A stretch of DNA of 64,000 nt, taken from assembly GCF_007655135.1 (NCBI RefSeq), contig NC_045129.1, positions 19,318,274 through 19,382,273 on the forward strand. Reading direction: 5' to 3'. Positions 59,835-64,000 of the stretch are shown here, in pieces (within the stretch, counting starts at the first letter, position 1; each line of letters starts with the position of its first letter). The notes below the pieces were generated by a model. It saw only the letters and a list, made by a program, of their open reading frames with translations. It did no database searches and had not been told where the DNA came from. This DNA is from Punica granatum (taxonomy: Eukaryota; Streptophyta; Magnoliopsida; Myrtales; Lythraceae). The position numbers and the translations under genes were made by a program.

Positions 59835-60320
59835 CGTGAACCATCCGACTTCGAAATGAGCTGAAATGTTTACCACAGACTCTTGATGTTATTTTAAGTC
59901 CGCACACAAAATTTCAGATTTTTCTGTGCACTGGATCTCCGGATAAAAAATGTTTACCCGTTATTTCGGTATTCTCGGCCAGATTTTGATATGTCTCGTG
60001 AACCATCCGAGTTCGAAATGAGCTGAAATGTTTACCACAGACACTTGATGTTATTTTAAGTCCCCATACAAAATTTCAGATTTTTCTGTGAACTGGATCT
60101 CCGGATAAAAAATGTTTACCCGTTATTTCGGTGTTTCCGGTCTGATTTTGATAGATCTCGCAAACCATCCGACTTCAAAATGAACTGAAATTTTTACCAC
60201 ACATTCCTGATGTTATTTTAAGGTTCCACACAAAATTTCATATTTTTATGGGCGCTGAAACTCCAAATAAAAATTATTTACCGAACTTTTCGTATATTCG
60301 ACAAATCAGATCACACTGTT
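59835..60320 (+). repeat. 162-bp tandem repeat in C 3' LTR (three units)
   Basis: Units start at 59835, 59997 and 60159. The last is the same diverged unit that ends the four-unit run of the 5' LTR. Confidence 0.93.
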
Positions 60321-62678
60321 TTTTTTTGGTCTAATTTAGCCCTCTCCAAACTGAATCTAGATCCAAAATAGACCCCTTGACCCTGATCCGACTCTGTTTT
60401 CATGTTTATTACATTTACGATTTACCTCGTTTTTCGTGCCGATGCCATTTTATTGATTTCATTATATATCATGTTTGTGTTTGTATTACATGTTTATTTG
60501 TGATTCCAAGACCATGGTGGCATCGACTTTGTAAATGTGTGTGTTCTTATTATGTTTGGCGTCTTACGCATGCAAGAAACGATTAAAACCGATTCTTGTA
60601 ATTGATTGCAATTATATTTTTTGTTTAAATCATTAGCTTCACGGTTAATTTACATGTTAGGCGCATTAACCCCAAACAATCATCTCATTAGCCCATAATA
60701 ATCAAGGTTTAACTCCTCAATCACTAAACCATGCCACAAACGAGAAATGGGACGCATCATTTGATTAATTAAATCACTCGGACTAAATAATTGGACAAAT
60801 TGAATATTAATTCGTAAACGTATCGATGGTTCATGGAACGGCGGAAATGCCCTTTTCCTTAAAAGCTCATAATTTCAAAACATCGAGACGTGTAACACGA
60901 ATAGAATTGTGTCTAGCAAGTACTCGCGTACTATGACTCGAGTCCGGGCCCAATTTGAGGCGGCTCGAGTCGAGATGCGCGAGTCCTCTTTAGACCTCTT
61001 CGTGTCACACGATCTTTAATTTATATATGAACATCACATGTTTTACCACTCAAGGGCATAGTCGTCATTCCGTGATTCATCGATATCCTAGGCTTTAGGG
61101 AGTCGGAAACACCTCGATCTATGGACGGAAAGGGACGGCCCGTTCGGGTGCGAGTTTCATTCGTACGGCCCATTCCGTTCACTTTCGGTGTTTCTATCTT
61201 CCTATCGTAGATTCGGTGGTGAACCTTTTTATTTCAGTTGAAAAAGACGAAGAACCGGATTAATCATGTACTTGACTTAAATAAACATTAGATAATGGAT
61301 AGGTGGAATATTAGATTCCAATCTAGAGTCAAAACACGAGTTTGGCTAATTCAGTGAAACCGCAGTGACACTTAACTGAATAAGAGTCATAAAACAAACA
61401 CACACATGTAATCGGCTTAGAACCTTATCCTAGCCCGCCCTCTATGTTTGCCTAGGTTAGATGCATTGTTTGCCAATCAACCACGGGTAATAACTGATTA
61501 AATCACGTACATTCGACTTAATACACCACTTGTCTGTATTCACCGACAATTGTCAGTTGCTTTCTGTATCGTGTCAGTTACATCAGTTTTCTTCCGTTTT
61601 ATTCTTGCTTTTGATGATTTATTGCGGTTCGGGCCCAAAGCCATAAGTCACGTGTTGCATGGGGTCCAACGCCCCAAATCACCGAACACGAGGTCCAACG
61701 CCTCTTAACTCACCGAGCGCGTGCAACCCGAGTGCGGAATGGGATCTAGTCTCGATTCACCGTCACACTCCGAATACGGCCTATGTGGAAGGCGGATTTG
61801 GATTGAGCGCGTGAAACGTGTTTAGATATCACCCGGGAGCTCGATCGATCCAACGGTTACAGTGGAAACAAGTCGTTTTTCTGCAAACCGACGGTTCGAT
61901 CGGACCCGACCCTCGGCTCTTTGAGCCCGCGTTGCCTTAATTTATTTATCGGTTATTCAAAATACACGGTGAGCAGGAGCGGAATAGTGGCCCAATGCAA
62001 ACCGATCGGGATCCATTTACTTATTCGGTTATACTTTGTAATTGTTCGAGAGAACATTGTGAGGATTCTATTTGTATGTTCATTCATCTCCTTGTAAGGA
62101 TCCCCGATCGGTGAGCGAGAGGTCCGAGTGCTGGATCGGTTAAGTTGGTCTATCGCCACCAAAGGGTGAGTAAGCTTGGATACTCGTGGTTTCGGTTCAT
62201 GCAGGGAATCAACCATCACGGTTCGATGAACTGTAACGCTAAGATAGTGAACCGACTCCTCGATGCACAAGCCTACTCATCTTTCGGACTCTTGGTCCAA
62301 CTTGATCAATTCATCGAATTTACGGTGTCAAAACGGGCGAGTCGAGCGCAACTCTAAATCACGCGGTAAATAAACAAAATGGCAAGCCTAGCAAGCTAGA
62401 GTACCGAGAGGGCGTGCGGGATATAGGCCCGCACGTAATAGAACCCCCGAATTCGGAATTTTCGTTCCGTACGACCATTGCCTTAGCATTTAGGTGTACC
62501 CCGTACCCCTAGACCCGGGTAACTTGCCGGCCCTCGACCCTCGGGTCGTAAAATGGCAAGTGGCGACTCCTTTTCACGTGCGTCCGTCGCGCGTCCCCGG
62601 GAAGGTGGACACTCCCAAGCCGCGTTTGCTTAGGCGCGCGCATGCGTGCCCCGATGAGATGAAATTCGGGTGCGCACA

Positions 62679-62683
62679 CCGTC
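62679..62683. repeat. Target-site duplication of C, right copy (CCGTC)
   Basis: CCGTC directly after the LTR end, matching 44837-44841. Confidence 0.93.
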
Positions 62684-63217
62684 TATGAGGTTCGACGAGT
62701 GGGGGAACAGGATGGTCCCAAAGATGAGCAAGAGGAACCCGTGGCATGCGTCACGCTGGTATGATTCTTCCCTGGCATTGAGAGAGCGAACATGTATGAA
62801 GTCTATGAGCCATGCGGTCCTAACACTATGCTCCCACCCATGCTGAAGTTCAGGACGAATTTCTTCGTCGGGGAGATCCAAGAGGATGGCGAGTCTACTC
62901 TGTATCGTGGCGAACTGGTTGGGCACCACGATGTCGAGGGTCGGCGTGGGTCGCTGAATGAGTACCGCGTACTCCTCTATTGTAGGAGCCAACTCTGACC
63001 CCTGAAAACTGAATACAACCCGCTGAATGTCCCAATAACTAATAGCAGCTTCAAGTAGGGTCCAGTCAATGGGGGAATCAGCGAGTAATTGCAAGTCTCC
63101 TATGATGGGCCGAAGGAATGCACGGTCAACTGGGCGGAATGTGTTCCAGAGGCGAGTAATGTCCGCGGATGGCATGATGATGTCATCGAGCCTGAGACAG
63201 GGATGCGGGCGATCCAT
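62684..63217 (-). pseudogene. Element B ORF1, 5' part (split by C)
   Basis: ATG at 63217 (MDRPHPCLRLDDI), aligned with the start of ORF1 in A. It runs through TFRPVDRAFL, PTIEEYAVLIQRP and HGFLLLIFGTILFPHSSNL to the CCGTC target, about 178 codons without a stop. Beyond it the frame enters LTR C. The donor-like CTAG/GTAAGG begins at 63223, six bases before the ATG. Confidence 0.92.
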
Positions 63218-63805
63218 CCTTACCTAGATGGGGAGGTGTCGGCTTAACTTTTTTAGGATCAAATCAATGTAATGTCCTAGGTTTTTTCGAAAAATGTATG
63301 CAGTGCGAAAAGATAAACTATAGTTGTGTTCTTTACAGTATACATCTCTCTTTCTTACAAAAACAACAAAATGCCCGTCCTAAAAAACCAACGGGCCGAC
63401 TCAAGGACTCGACTTTGGGTCGGTTGACGGCATGGAGGCAAAATTGGTCCAGCATGACGGTCCCTGTTTATGCATGGTTTCGGTGCTACTGGGAAAACCA
63501 CTAACTAGGGATGGGGGGCTCCCGACTCAAGGGTGTGAATTCCTTGAAATCGAGCGAGGATCTTTGGGGGCCGGTTCGGTGGCATAGCCGACTCGATCCG
63601 TTCCCTTACTCGGAACCTCTGACTAACCTAGCTTCCTATATCGATGCCCGTGGGATGTCAGGCAATGGTACCTAAGAAACTAGTATGATATGCAATGCAT
63701 GTGCGGGAAATAAAGGTGCGTAAAATAGATAAGCGGGAAGTGCGGAAAGCGATAAATAGACAAGCAAGCAAAGCAAGCGGGAACGAGCCCAAACCCTCTA
63801 AGTGT
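63218..63805 (-). other. Element B 5' leader
   Basis: Noncoding, collinear with 20881-21465 of A. Confidence 0.6.
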
Positions 63806-63823
63806 TCCCCAGTGGAGTCGCCA
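63806..63823 (-). other. Element B primer binding site (tRNA-Arg)
   Basis: Minus strand TGGCGACTCCACTGGGGA, three bases from the LTR end. Confidence 0.88.
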
Positions 63824-63826
63824 AGC

Positions 63827-64000
63827 TGTGCGCACCCGAATTTCATCTCGTCGGGGCACGCATGCGCGCGCCTAAGCAAACGCGGCTTGAGAGTGTCCAC
63901 CTTCCCGGGCGACGGACGCACGTGAGAAGGAGTCGCCACTTGCCATTTTACGACCCGAAGGTCGAGGGCCGGCAAGTTACCCGGGTCTAGGGGTACGGGG
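63827..64000 (-). repeat. Element B 5' LTR, partial
   Basis: Only the first 174 bp of the U5 end is in the window; it matches 28625-28800 apart from a short deletion near 63908. Confidence 0.9.

Larger units (their letters stand above)
44842..62678 (+). mobile_element. Element C: non-autonomous LTR retrotransposon (plus strand, 17.8 kb)
   Basis: Two LTRs (44842-50064 and 57617-62678), primer site 50068-50086, purine tract 57603-57616 and CCGTC target duplication. The 7.55-kb interior has no gag, protease, RT or integrase. It keeps the leader, the splice-like sites, part of the ORF1-gag spacer, and the 3' region with stem-loop and array, and adds two arrays. It is therefore a large derivative that would need proteins from an autonomous relative. 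The LTR pair looks nearly identical apart from one 162-bp unit and scattered changes, so it is the youngest insertion here. Confidence 0.93.
57617..62678 (+). repeat. Element C 3' LTR
   Basis: 5062 bp, TGTCAG to CGCACA, collinear with 44842-50064 but one 162-bp unit shorter. AATAAA at 62369-62374. Confidence 0.95.
28625..64000 (-). mobile_element. Element B: Ogre/Tat-type retrotransposon (minus strand), interrupted by C
   Basis: Same order as A: 3' LTR 28625-33668, purine tract, 43-bp array, stem-loops, integrase, RT/RNase H, intron, protease, gag, ORF1 (split by C), primer site at 63806-63823 and 5' LTR from 63827 on. The internal region is about 12.3 kb without C. It inserted in A's 5' LTR after AGTCC (28620-28624); the second copy of the duplication lies outside the window. 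Pol has three in-frame stops and gag one, so it is inactive. Confidence 0.92.

Noticed and set aside
1..64000. Host protein-coding genes, tRNA or rRNA genes
   Set aside because: Every conserved reading frame belongs to the retrotransposons; the only tRNA-like sequences are the primer sites.

Overview
This window is plant nuclear DNA made entirely of nested LTR retrotransposons. I see no host gene. The elements belong to the Ogre/Tat branch of Ty3/gypsy: LTRs of about 5 kb, a primer site complementary to the 3' end of a plant tRNA-Arg, an extra ORF (ORF1) upstream of gag, a short intron between protease and reverse transcriptase, two RNase H segments, and repeat arrays in the 3' untranslated region. 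The host is an angiosperm. The sequence alone does not give the species.

Layout, oldest to youngest. E (plus strand, 1-1781) is the decayed ORF1 C-terminus and gag N-terminus of one element. D (plus, from 1782) is an LTR that landed in E's gag; only about 3.0 kb is visible. A (minus) is a full-length element that landed in D: 3' LTR 4824-10059, tract of purines, 49-bp repeat array, integrase, RT/RNase H, intron, protease, gag, ORF1, primer site, then its 5' LTR from 21488. That 5' LTR was hit twice: by a plus-strand solo LTR S (22679-27231, duplication ACCGG) and at 28624 by element B. B (minus, 28625 to beyond the window end) has the same gene order as A but several stop codons. C (plus, 44842-62678, duplication CCGTC) sits inside B's ORF1. 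It is a 17.8-kb non-autonomous derivative with two LTRs, primer site and purine tract but no gag or pol. The remaining parts of B's 5' LTR, A's 5' LTR, D and E should lie beyond position 64000.

How the parts work together: transcription would start in each LTR about 1.33 kb from its 5' end, where a TATAAG box is held at nearly constant offset. Gag, protease, RT, RNase H and integrase would come from one long transcript. A conserved, phase-correct intron joins protease to RT. A second pair of splice-like sites brackets ORF1, and C keeps both sites although it has lost ORF1, so ORF1 may be an alternatively spliced intron. C must borrow proteins from an autonomous relative such as A or B.

The most unusual items are: the bracketed ORF1; a repeated stem-loop after the integrase stop with a compensating base change in C; arrays in B and C built from shared modules; a 162-bp unit present four times in one LTR of C and three times in the other; and a 135-bp inversion inside one LTR of A. 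No A or B copy has an intact gag-pol. A's ORF1 (499 codons) is the only full-length intact reading frame.
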